A DNA stretch of 64,000 nt. It comes from Amborella trichopoda (lineage: Eukaryota > Streptophyta > Magnoliopsida > Amborellales > Amborellaceae). The stretch is taken from the NCBI RefSeq assembly GCF_000471905.2, contig NW_006498435.1:1767882-1831881 (forward strand), read 5' to 3'. This document shows positions 33,560 through 44,414 of this stretch, piece after piece (position 1 is the stretch's first letter; every line of letters starts with the position of its first letter). The notes beneath the pieces are model-generated. The model was not told where the DNA came from and searched no databases. It was given only the letters and a program-made list of their open reading frames with translations. The position numbers and the translations under genes are program-made.

Positions 33560-34239
33560 GTTGCCCCTCTTTGGCAGTCCTTGTCCTTCGAGGGATAGGT
33601 GAATGGCAAAGAAGTAAGCACTTTGGTGTTTCCTATCATTCGAGGGGCAAATGAATGACAAAGATAATGCAGACACTTTAAATCTCATCCTGATGTTATG
33701 TGATCAGAGTGCACACCAACTATCCCTCTAAGTCATTGTGTTTTCGAGCTCACCCACCTAGGGCATTTTCATCCTAGGGTTTTGGTGTGAGATGTCGGCG
33801 TGTTACACAAGCTTGAAACTCGAGTTGGATTTTCTGGTCATGCCACATAACTTCAGGGGTTTTCACAATTTCAAATTCTTAAACCTGGTATTTTCTTTGA
33901 TTTCCTTATGGTTTTTCCTAAGGCTTTCTATAGTTTTTTCCTATTTAGGAAAATATTTAGCCAAGTCAATTCTGAAGAGAGAGATGAGGCGACAATGTGG
34001 TAATCATCATATACGAGTGTCCAAGTACCTTCATTTTAAAAGACATTTTAGAAATTTTCAAAGTAGAGGGAGATTTGGAATGGAACCCAGAACTCGATTT
34101 TACCAAAGAAAATAGAGTTTATTTAAAACACAAGACATATAGTGAAAATTTTTTAAATGGGAAAGATATTTTGAAAAACAAATTTTTAGTTATCAGTTTT
34201 AGCTCCTACAACCATAGAGCCCTCTAAGCAGTTTAACGT

Positions 34240-34640
34240 CATGCAACGATGAACAACACACATGACCTTTTACATTATACGGGGCTAGACGAATACACCC
34301 GACCTTCTATATCATACGAGGCTAGACATTTTCTGAATATACCCGACCTTTAACGTCATATGGCGCTATACGTTTTCTGAATGCACCCGACCTTGTACGT
34401 CATATGGGGATAGACGTTTTCGGAATATACCAGACATTTTACGTCATACGGGGCTAAACGTTTTCTGAATATACCCAACCTTTTACATCATATGAGGCTA
34501 GACGTTTTTCAAATACACACAACCTTTAACATCATACGGGGTTAGATATTTTCTGTATACACCTGACCTTTTATGTCATACGAGGCTAGGCGTTTTCCTG
34601 TCTTGGCTCTTTTACGTCGTACGAGTTTGATGCTTTTCAT
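34240..34640. repeat. about 44-bp tandem repeat, eight to nine units
   Basis: Units read CCGACCTTTTACGTCATACG plus GGGCTAGACGTTTTCTGAATATAC (consensus), with members near 34264, 34304, 34347, 34391, 34434, 34480, 34524, 34566 and 34610. TACGTCATACG-type cores vary. It lies in the interior of the gag-only element. Confidence 0.9.
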
Positions 34641-34794
34641 TACAAAACCCATCTTGATCCTCGAAAAGCTCCAAAATTGGGGCGGGGCATTTTTTACAAA
34701 ACAAATTAGGCGCCCAATTTTTCTTTGTTTCTTTTTTTTTGGCCTGGAGACATGAGTGGTGTCCCCCATAAAAAAAAAAATATTATTTTATTTC

Positions 34795-35786
34795 ATATTT
34801 TTGGCTAGGCGACATGGATAGTGTTGTCCAAAAGTTTTTATTTATTTATTTTTTTGGTTGGGCGACAACACAAGTTTTGCCTAGGAAAAACAATTTATTT
34901 TTTCATGAATTTTCTTTTTTTTTTTTAACTGGGCGACATAGGTAGTTTCGCCCAAAATTCTTTTTTTACTTATTTTTTGGTTGGGCGACACGGGTGGTGT
35001 CGCCCATGAAATTTTATATATTTATTTCTTTATTTATTTTGGTTGGGCGACACGGGTTGTGTCACACAAAAAAAAATTTTATTTATATTTTTGTTAAGCG
35101 ACACCAGTAATGTCGTCCGAAATTCTTTTTTTATTTATTTTTTGGTTGAGCGACACTGATGGTGTCGTCCATGAAAAAATCAAAATTTTTTTTTTGGGTG
35201 GGAGGGCGACACCAGCTGTGTCGCCCATAAAAAAAACATTTNNNNNNNNNNNNNNNNNNNNNNNNNNNNNNNNNNNNNNNNNNNNNNNNNNNNNNNNNNN
35301 NNNNNNNNNNNNNNNNNNNNNNNNNNNNNNNNNNNNNNNNNNNNNNNNNNNNNNNNNNNNNNNNNNNNNNNNNNNNNNNNNNNNNNNNNNNNNNNNNNNN
35401 NNNNNNNNNNNNNNNNNNNNNNNNNNNNNNNNNNNNNNNNNNNNNNNNNNNNNNNNNNNNNNNNNNNNNNNNNNNNNNNNNNNNNNNNNNNNNNNNNNNN
35501 NNNNNNNNNNNNNNNNNNNNNNNNNNNNNNNNNNNNNNNNNNNNNNNNNNNNNNNNNNNNNNNNNNNNNNNNNNNNNNNNNNNNNNNNNNNNNNNNNNNN
35601 NNNNNNNNNNNNNNNNNNNNNNNNNNNNNNNNNNNNNNNNNNNNNNNNNNNNNNNNNNNNNNNNNNNNNNNNNNNNNNNNNNNNNNNNNNNNNNNNNNNN
35701 NNNNNNNNNNNNNNNNNNNNNNNNNNNNNNNNNNNNNNNNNNNNNNNNNNNNNNNNNNNNNNNNNNNNNNNNNNNNNNNNNNNNNN

Positions 35787-35853
<67 letters not shown>

Positions 35854-35945
35854 ATTATTATTATTGGTGGGCAACACCATCTCTGTCTCCTGTAAAAAAA
35901 CGTTTTTTTTGTTTTTTGGTGGGTGGGCGACACTGCCTGTGTCGC
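34795..35945. repeat. array of GGGCGACAC..GTGTCGCCC hairpin modules, interrupted by a gap
   Basis: Units of about 55-65 bp contain TTGGTTGGGCGACAC, a short GGG(T)GGT spacer, GTGTCGCCCA and an A/T-rich homopolymer tract. Copies start near 34803, 34858, 34937, 34981, 35043, 35094, 35147, 35202 and, after the gap, 35868 and 35925. GGGCGACAC and GTGTCGCCC are perfect reverse complements. Confidence 0.9.
35242..35786. other. assembly gap (545 N) followed by (ATT)n
   Basis: The gap interrupts the hairpin-module array. Immediately after it is an (ATT)n microsatellite (35787-35865). The long frames spanning the gap are artefacts. Confidence 0.99.
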
Positions 35946-37994
35946 CCATAGAAATACATTGTTTTTCTTTTTTAACGAAAGTTTTTAAATAAAAATTTTC
36001 AGATATTTTTTTTTGTTTTAAATGTGGGTCGTACAGTTTAACCATTTGTGACCCCTTTGATGGACCCTATATGAACGGGTCCAGTCCTCGCTTGAGTCTT
36101 CAGGACAAGGAATCATCAAGTATTTCTTTATCTTCCAACCTCAGCTCTTGTATTATATTTAAAAAGAGAGTTCTCTGGATTTTCAAGCAAAACATAGTCT
36201 TAAAAAAAATCGGATACTGCCCCTGGGTATTCAGAATCTCTTTGGATTTCTAATTTCGATCCTCGATCTTCCACCTTTCGAGCTTCAGATGATCGAGGAC
36301 CTTAACAATGTTCCATCAGGCTAATGCTCATTGATTTTTCTTTTGACACCATTTTTACTTAGGAAGAAGGAAGAGAAGATGTTTAGAGAGAAAAGACTTT
36401 GGAGAATAAATGGAATGAGAGAACTTCTTCTTTTTTATCGCCCCGGGGTCCATTTCGGGTGTTCAGTCTGCTAGCTTTTTTTCCAACACTTGGAGTTCCT
36501 TTCGGATTTTCAGTCCAGTGGATTATTATTATTTTTTCATCCCTCCGAGGTCCCTTTTGGGTGTTAAGTTCGATTGTTTCCAATGTTTAGAGTTCCTTTT
36601 GGATTTTCAGCCCAGCGGATTTTTGTTTTTTTTTTATGAAAAAGAAAATGATGACAAAGGAAGAGAAGGATGAGGAGGAAGAATAGTCAACAGTGCCCCT
36701 TTTTCTTTTTGTAGCAATTCGCCTTAAGATCATGTAGGAATGCGATAATCTTTCACTCCTCCAAGTGGCAGGGAGGATCTAATATCAGTTTTTCTCTGAT
36801 TTCCCTTGACCCAGGTTGGCATCTAATATCTCTCTGACAATGGTTGCTGAATTTTCCTTGAACTTTTCTTTTGAATTACTCTACTTGAACCTTGATTTGG
36901 GAGAAAAAAAATCACTCTTAGTTTCCTAATCCCTCAATCTTTTGCATGGACGGATAAGCTCATTAGGGTTTTCCCATTAATGGAGTACTTTATGTTATAC
37001 ATTAGGCATTAATGCCTTTTGAAGTGTGAGGCATGAATGCTTCATTTGGTTATTTTCAAGGGTGAGTGATCACCCAACTCCTTTTTTAATATCTCTTTCA
37101 TCCTAGATTTTGTGTTTCTTTTCGGAGGTTAACTCTGTAGTAGGCTTCTTCTCAATGCTCGAGCTTAGGTGAGACTCTCGCACCAGAAGAGTGATTAAAT
37201 TGGCATCAAATGGCCTTATGGCATGTTGGGAATGAACAAATGAGGGTTGAATCACATTAATTGCCCATGTTGTGTCCTCTTCATGAGAGGAGATTGCCCC
37301 TATTGAGTAGTTTGATGGATTTGCCCCTGCAGGGCTTTCTGTTCTGCTGAGAACTTGTTCTTCATAAGATAAACTTTTTTGATATGAGGGTGCTCCGGTT
37401 ATCGGAGTTGTGTTCATGTCGTTAATGACTTTTAGAGAGCTTGCCTCTTAAAGAGGTAACATGATTGGATTTTCAATATCCACTTCTTGATCCTATATTG
37501 GTGGATCATTCAAGAAGTCTTGTGAAGATGGCTCAGGTGGCCCCCTTATAATCTCTAAAAGTTTGAGCTCTTTTGACTCCAGTGAAGATGTCAAATATTT
37601 GAGAATAATCAAATTTGGGCTCTTTACTTCTCCATCATCTGTAACTGGGTTCATCTCAAAAGGTGACTCTATTAAATCTTCTAATATTGGCTCCTCGTCC
37701 CATATAAGTGGGTTGGCAAGAAAGTCTGGTGAAGATTTTCCTTGTAGAAGATCTAATAGATCTTCTTCGGGCTCTTAGAGGTAGTGACCACAAGCAAATA
37801 TAAATTGAGCCAGGTCATCTTCTTCGTCCCTATTCTCGATCATGTGAATGACAATGTTCCCTTTCAGGTTGTCTTGGGCTCCCGTCTTTCCAGTTATCGT
37901 GACTGTATTTTCGAGAAGATTATTTGCGAAGAAACCCATCTTTTGAGTAGGCTCTTCAACAGGCTGATTTTTCGGTAGGACAGTGATGTCCCCC
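35946..37994 (-). other. interior of the gag-only element, no recognised protein
   Basis: Only short frames are present. The minus-strand frame 37417-37103 (104 aa) is serine/threonine-rich and resembles nothing I know. AAGAAGTCTTGTGAAGATGG / AGAAAGTCTGGTGAAGAT (37513 and 37721) are a loose internal repeat. A CTTTTGGATTTTCAGTCCAG-type phrase repeats at 36500-36620. Confidence 0.35.
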
Positions 37995-39194
37995 CTATCG
38001 ATCAGCCTTTGATTTCAAATGATAGCAATTTTGAGTGTCATGTGCATGATTCTGGTACCATTTGCACCACTTGCTCTTGTCCGTGACTTGGAATGGTGGC
38101 TCAGATGGCGGTGGGAGATAAACCATGTTTCTAGATAAGAGTAATTCCAGTACTTTTTTTAACGAGTCTTTGCGAGGAGTGAAATTATCCTCTCGCTTTT
38201 GGTTGTTATTTTGAGTGTTGTCTCTAGGCCGACCCCTTTTGTTTTGGTTCTGATTATTGCGTTGACCAGCTGAACCTCGAGCAGGCCTATTAATGATAAT
38301 TTCATTAACTTGACTTGAAGTATTCTCCGTGTTGTCATTACTGCTTTTGTTTTTATTTTGGGGAGTGGTTCTCGGTTTATTCTCGAGCCTAGTGCTGCAA
38401 GGGTGTTCCTCTAGCCCTTTCATGATGTGCCACTCGCTCAATCATGGAGTCAAGAGAGTATGGGATAAGACCTTGAATAAAGAAGGTCTTGTATTCAAGA
38501 GCGGCATTTTCTAAGGCCATGGACACTTTGGTTGGGTCCGTGAGCGGACATTTGATGACTCGCATTGCCACCTTGCGGAATCGATTGATGAAGTCCTCTA
38601 AGGATTCTCCTGGGTTTTGCTTTGTTACACTGTGTTCGCCCATAGATAGAGGCCTTAATGTCGATCCACAGTGGTGGGAGACAAGTAGGTTGAACATTTC
38701 ATCTGGATTTATGTGCGGTTGAGTACTCATCACTCTTCAATGCTAGCTCAGAGCCTCTCGGACAACGTTTGCGAAAATATGGCCTTTAGTTAATTTGGCT
38801 TATCTCGCAAAGGTCGAACAAAGAGGAGGTATGCATTAACATGGGTATCTGGCTCGCTCTTCCCGTTAAACTTGTTTTGGAATTTTGGGATGACGAATCC
38901 AAAGGGAAGATCTTCCATGCCTCTGAGGGTCTCATGAACATAGGCCTTCGGGGGTAAAACTTATTGAATGCTCATTCTTACAAGCATATCTTGCATTATT
39001 TTCATGGTGCCTTCATACTGGGCATTCAACATGACGATAGGCCCACCGGTTGGTGGGTTCCTAAGTTTAGACTGATGAGTCAAGGCTCGGGGTATGTGTT
39101 GGCCCGTATAGACATGAGGTTGATGAGTCGTAGTCACCGGGGCAGTTTGGTATACATGTGCCTGAGCGATGCACTGTCCCATGGGTGTCACCAC
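37995..39194 (-). pseudogene. gag of the gag-only LTR element, broken
   Basis: Minus-strand order: an N-terminal part (39194-38961), a core entry near 38870 reading FGFVIPKFQNKFNGK, the core (38733-38389; RPLSMGEHSVTKQNPGESL, NRFRKVAMRV) and a basic C-terminal part (38441-37995) ending in a knuckle-like CKWYQNHAHDTQNC. The core and C-terminal frames overlap in different registers, so there is at least one frameshift near 38400, and stops occur near 38750. Core-entry and knuckle motifs place it in Ty3/gypsy-type Gag. No pol frame follows towards 33.6 kb. Confidence 0.75.
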
Positions 39195-40855
39195 CTACTA
39201 CGAAAATTGCCCGGTCTGTTGGACCGGATGGACTATAGGGACCGATTGAAGAACCAGTTGACTCGGTTGTCCTAGGGATGGCCCTATACCACTAAACTGC
39301 TTTGGAATCGACCCATGTGCAGGGTAGGAACAGTGTACCATCGGTCAACTAAACTTCGGAGGACAACTTGGATATCTGCATCACCTAAGGGTCAGTTCAG
39401 GTCGATACCTATGTTTCGTACAGTGTTCAGGTTATCATGAGTTGTACTATGGTGGCTTGAGGCTAGTTCAGATTCCCTAGACCTAAGTGGGTCTTGGTTT
39501 CGGGGTCGCCGTGCCTTGGGGTTATTCTGGTACAATTATGGGAATGAGCATTTGATACAGCATGAACGTTTTCCCTCACTCGACTTCTACTTTGGTTGCT
39601 TAAGAGCCCTTGTAGTATGACCCCAGGTCCAACCCCTTGACTATGCAAAGTCTTGGGTAGAACTAGCTTTTCGGGCTACGCAGATCTCAGGATTGGGAGC
39701 TGATCCTTGAGACTCTGCCTCTAATTAAAGACTTGGGTGCTGAAGAATTGTCGGACCCGGGTTCTGGCCATAATCCCAAGGGATTGCAGCATACTGGACC
39801 CTAGGTTTGGGAAGGCTAGGTTTGGAATCGGCTGTGGAGCAATCATCATAGCTGCCCTAGGTGACCGACATGGTGGCTGCTTCTAACTCAGTTCTAGAAT
39901 CTAGACTTAGGGTGAGATCTAGACTCGACGGCTTAAGAGAGAACCTAGTCTGATTCTAGGGGTGAAACCCTAAACTAAGACCTAGGCTAGGACTAGAATG
40001 AATGAAACTTATTAGACTCAATGAGTTTTGGCTCAGACCCTGAACTAAGGTAAGCCTAGTCTAGCTTTAGAGGCAACTCTAAGCTTAGACCTATGCTTGA
40101 ACCTACACTGAGACCTAGACGAGACGGGTGCGAGTCTCGGCTCGGATCAAGAGTGGGTCTAGGTTCGGATCTGGGTGTGAGCATGGTTCGGACCAGGATT
40201 GAGCTGGGTGCAAGCCTAAGCTCAGACCAAGAAGGTTTGGAAAATCAAACCGAGTGTGGACCTAGACTGGATCAAGGTTGGGTTAGACGTGAGCCCTAGC
40301 TCGGACCAAAAGGGGGCCTAGGTTCGGACTTGGGTGTGAATCTAGTTTAGAACTGGGTTAAGCTAGGTACAAGACTGGGCTTGGACCAATGGGGTTTCAG
40401 TTTGGAGTAGAAGCGGATCCAAACTGAGATCTAATGATCAAACAACTGTAATAAGCAAACACATCACTCGAAAACGTTTACCCTAAATTATGGGTAGGCT
40501 CCGTCTGAGTGGGTTCCTAACTATTGAACTGTGGTTAGGCTGAGTAGGTCCCCACTTAGGTCCGGGATTCCTGTTATAGGATTTTCACAAGGTCCTACTA
40601 TGTGTGGAGTTGCTTTGAGGCAAAGGATTACGGAAGGGCGCTCACAGTTAAAGTTACGCGAATCCCAACTGCCTCAGTTCTCAATGCTAGGTTCCCCTCA
40701 AGCAGTTATTGTAGATTTTGGGGGTTTTCAAAAAATATTTGTTGTTTTCTCGAGCATTCCTGATCTGATGTGTGCAAGAGTGTGTAAAGAAGCACCCAAG
40801 CAAAAAGAAAGTGGCAACCAAGCAAACACACCATGCAAGAAAGAAAAGAAGTGAG
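39195..40855 (-). other. 5' untranslated and leader part of the gag-only element
   Basis: No protein recognised. From about 39890 to 40420 there is a diverged tandem array with phrases such as GAGACCTAG, GGTCTAGGTTCGGA and GAGCTGGGTGCAAG. The plus-strand small frames are not coding in my judgement. Confidence 0.35.
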
Positions 40856-40867
40856 CGCTCGGCACCA
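40850..40867 (-). promoter_or_regulatory. possible primer-binding site of the gag-only element
   Basis: Minus strand TGGTGCCGAGCGCTCACT follows GACACAAT, the usual LTR-end plus spacer arrangement. If real, the upstream LTR would span 40870-42920 (about 2.05 kb). The tRNA was not identified. Confidence 0.35.
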
Positions 40868-40869
40868 AT

Positions 40870-42920
40870 TGTGTCAAGCGATGCGTGCTTCAAGGTAGAG
40901 CTCGCTCCATAGCACAATAAAACTGGAGTGGTAAGCAACCCCTGAGAAGGTACTTAGTCAAAACAATGAAACCAAGCACAATTTGTGCTTAGTTGAGCAT
41001 GGCCTGAGTCGAGGGTGGCTCGAACGGGACGCAGTTCAGAGAGAGAGGAAGCAACCCTCAAAATATATATATATATTTTTTTTTTTATATATATATTTTA
41101 GTTTTGATGAAGCAGGGTTAAACTAAACATGATAAAGTTGAGAAATCATGGTTTCTATCAAAATTAATAAAACTAAAATAAAATCAGAAAGCACAAGTAG
41201 AACAGACATAACTTAAGCAAAATATTTTTTGTATTTTTTTTTTTAAAATTATCTTGACTCTGAAATTGATGAACAGTAACAAAGAAGTTCTTGGAACAGG
41301 GCTATGGGGTCCAAGGAATTTTATGGGACCCTTGAAACTGGGCGACATGGGTGGTGTCGCTCGGGCGGCACTGGTGGTGTCGCCCACACAGTTGGGTGAC
41401 ACGGGTGGTGTCGCCCAAGAAAAAAGATTTTTTTTTTATTACTTTTGATGAATCAAAGTTAAACTAAACATGAAAAAGCAGGAAGATCATGATTTCTAAC
41501 AAAATTAATTAAACTAAAATAAAATCAGAAAAGCACGAATAGAAGAGACCTGAATTAAGAAAGATATTTTTTTATTAAAAAAAATTATTTAGACTTCAAT
41601 GTGAGCAATAACAACGAAGGTTATGAAAAAAATCTATGCGTTCCCAAACATTTTCTGGGACTCTGTCTCTGAGCGACATGGGAGTGTGTTGCCCTGAACC
41701 TGGGCTGCACTGGTGCTGTCGTTTGGGTGGCACTACTAGTGTCGCTCAAGACAGATAGGGTTTAGTAGCACAGAAACCATGGGTCCTGGTCACAGCTAGA
41801 TTTGGTAAAGAAGCATACCAAACCGGGCCAGGTGGCTCGAGATTCTTGAGCCTTCGAGGGCTCATCCGTATCAAAACTGGTGTCCTCTTTACCTCTCTTT
41901 TTCCAGATGTTGACCAGGCCTTAGCCTTGTTGAATGGGTGCATTGACCAGACCTTAGTTTCGTTGAAGGGGGTTTCTACCCTAAGGATAGCTGAAGAACT
42001 AAAGTTTCATAGGTTTAAGCTTCTCAAGTTTTAGGTTTTAGTAAGGATCTCCAAGCTAGGGTTTTTTTGAGCTAACTCTTACCTAACCTTCCTCCTTAGA
42101 AGCCACAAAAAATATCCTTTTATAGATTGGGAATCGACTCACAAGGGCAACTTACTATCACTAGTAAATCACCAGCCTGAATTTGCCATTTCTGGGGTCC
42201 CGGGTCTAGGCGACACCGGTGGTGTCGCCCAGCCAAAATTGGTCAAATTTAGGAAATTTGGCCCAAAATAGTTGGGGGACCTTTAGCATGAGGAAACTAC
42301 CGTTTTTAAGCAGTCAAAGCTGGGCGACATTGGTAGTGTCGCCCAAGATAGGACTGCTCAAAATGGAAATTTCTGATGCAATTCTAGTGTTGTCAAGATG
42401 TTGCCTACCAAAAATCGTCCATTTTGGGTCAGTCTAGGCTGAGCGACACTGCCAGTGTCACCCAAGCCAGGACTGCCCAAAAAGGCAGATTCATGTTCAA
42501 GACTGATCAGTGAGTTGTCCTGCCAAAAACTGACGATTTCTAGTCAAGCTGGGGTAGGCGACACTGGTGGGCGACACCAGTGGTATCGCCCAGTCTGGGC
42601 TGGGCAGCATTGCCACTGTTTCCCAGAACAAATCAGACCAAAATTGAAAGTGTTTGGTTCAAGTGTGTAGTGAAGGCTCGTGTGAAGGTTCAAGAGAAAA
42701 TTTGGATAAAAAAGAGTTATTTTACTATTTCTAGTGATTTTTTTGGTAAAACAGGGTATCTCTAGGATTATGGGTCACAGGGTAGACAGTATGGCTCTGG
42801 ATCATAGGTTAGGCAGTATGGACTGTGGTAGTTTATGATTTGGGGATTCACTAGGATAGTGTGGTCTTAAGGGTTTAAAAAAACTATAGAATTTGCCAGT
42901 TTTAAAATGGGGTGTCTACA
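40870..42920 (-). repeat. upstream (5') LTR of the gag-only element with internal repeats (inner limit uncertain)
   Basis: The outer end TGTAGACACCCC at 42920 is certain from comparison with 33559. Inner limit 40870 depends on the putative primer-binding site. A block of about 370 bp is repeated: TTTGATGAA..GTTAAACTAAACATG at 41103 and 41449, each followed by AAAATTAAT.AAACTAAAATAAAATCAG. GGCGACAC..GTGTCGCC modules occur at about 41341, 41368, 41393, 41672, 42209, 42322, 42441, 42550 and 42566. Confidence 0.55.
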
Positions 42921-42925
42921 TTCCT

Positions 42926-43100
42926 AGACTACCCTCAATCCAAGGGTACCAACCTCGAACTACTTTCTTTTTTTTGATAAATGAAGTTGGTCCGAGTTTG
43001 GCATCCTTAAACCGCATTGAACGACTCCAAAACACGGTCGGAGGATGTGATGCTCTGATTGACTTTGATGCCTTGTTTTGGTGGTATTAGCCTGGTGATT
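42926..43100. other. duplicated flank resumed after the LTR insertion
   Basis: GGTACCAACCTCGAACTACTTT, GATAAATGAAGT..GTCCGAGTTTGG and GATGCCTTGT.TTGGTGGT are collinear with 56444-56605 of the B unit. Collinearity ends near 43100 / 56605. Confidence 0.8.
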
Positions 43101-43560
43101 ATTCTTATCCTCTCAAGTCCACTGGTGGTGGTCACATAGTCATTAGAAGTCTCTAGAGTAGAGTATTAGCTATGATGCCCCATAGACATGCTACAAACTT
43201 GGGCCAAAAACTGATTTCTACATGCTTTCTTTAATTTGCACCAAAATCAAATGAAAATTGAAAGGCAACCTTGTATTATCACAAGTAACTCATGTGATTA
43301 ATTTGGGGCTGATGCGGCATCATTATCAAGGCTTTCTAAAAAATAGGGTTTATTTGGTCAGAAGGTATGTAGTCTACAGGCATATTTGGTACCTAGGGGC
43401 TTAAGTTGCCACTGGCTCTCTTTTATTTGTACCGGGGATTTAAGTGTATAAAAAAAACCATCAAACAATACAATACCAATATAAATATAAAGACAGTAAC
43501 AATTATTGATAGATATCTATCATACATATCAAGGAAACATATGTTGAATTTAGTGCTATT
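43101..43560. other. spacer, no gene seen
   Basis: AT-rich sequence without recognisable coding content or repeats. Confidence 0.4.
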
Positions 43561-43619
43561 CAAAATCACCCGCATAAGGAAATCCTATATTTATTGGGAT
43601 TGATTACGATTGATCTATA

Positions 43620-44414
43620 TTATGTGGAATTGAGATATTTTCATATTATGTGGGAATGAGATTGATATTGATAAGTTTTCTAGAGGAAATAAAAATTCAA
43701 AAAGGATTAGAACTCTTGGATATATCTATTGGTCTTTTGAGATATATGTAGGATCGATAGGAAGTTTCCTATTTAGTATAGTTCCTAATCTTATATATAT
43801 GGGATAAAAGTATAGAGTTCCTAACCTTATATATATAGAATGAAAGTGCAGAGAATTTTTTCTGTGCCCTCTTTGGGTCACCTTGTGGGAATAATGGTTC
43901 ATTTAGAGAGAGAGCTACAGCCTCATGTGCATAACATGCAATTTTCTCTTAGAGAGAAAAAAACTTTATTTGGACAAAAACATTGTGATGGTGCCTCTTT
44001 TAAACTATTGAAGTTTGAGAGACTTGTTTGTTTCTTGTAGAAAAGCGGTTTCCATAAAGATTTTGGGTTGTTTCCCCTTTTAGTAAGAGAGAAAGTTAGT
44101 TTCTCGTTGCTCCCGCATCTCTATCTGGTGTTGTCAATATTGCAAGAAGTAAAGAGAAGGAATGGAGAGTTGTTTAAAAGGGTTTGCTCGCCTTGGGGTT
44201 TTTGTCGAGGTTTATTCCAAAATATTTGATGTAACTTTCATTGGTATAGTGAATTTCAGTTTGTTGTGCTAGTGAATGTAGCCCTTTTGGGATGAACCAC
44301 ATAAATATTTGTGTTCTTGTGTTATATGTTTTATGATTTATTTCTCATTCTTTATTTGCCAAAAATTAACCCATCGGGTTTAGAACTTCCACACATAACA
44401 AGTGGTATCAGAGC
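43620..44414 (+). mobile_element. copia-type LTR end with initiator-Met primer-binding site
   Basis: TGGTATCAGAGC at 44403-44414 is the classical plant primer-binding site. It follows ACACATAACA|AG, so the LTR ends in CA at 44400. Upstream are two TATATATA-containing segments (43790-43800, 43825-43836) as in LTR promoters. The LTR start is not resolved (TGTGGAATTG at 43621 is one candidate). Only fragments of a possible interior follow, with no recognisable polyprotein. Confidence 0.65.

Larger units (their letters stand above)
32226..42920 (-). mobile_element. 10.7-kb non-autonomous LTR retrotransposon (gag only), TR-GAG-like
   Basis: Flanked by TTCTT (32221-32225) and TTCCT (42921-42925). 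Comparison with the B unit, where the flanks are joined at about 56415, confirms an insertion. On the minus strand it starts TGTAGACACCCC (42920) and the second LTR starts identically at 33559, preceded by a polypurine tract AAAGAGGGGCAAC (plus 33560-33572). LTR homology is clear for about 1.1 kb (42920 to about 41810; 33559 to about 32503), then is lost. TGGTGCCGAGCG at 40867-40856 is a possible primer-binding site. The interior has gag relics (39194-37995) but no protease, RT or integrase that I can see, and several tandem repeats plus a 545-bp gap. Non-autonomous gag-only LTR elements are known in plants. Confidence 0.8.

Noticed and set aside
34240..34640. Possible CRISPR-like array
   Set aside because: Units are contiguous tandem repeats without unique spacers, and the context is a plant retroelement.
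35094..35933. Long frames on both strands across the gap
   Set aside because: Mostly N residues; flanking parts are hairpin repeats and ATT triplets.
37103..37417. 104-aa minus-strand frame inside the gag-only element
   Set aside because: No recognisable motif; kept only as part of the element interior.
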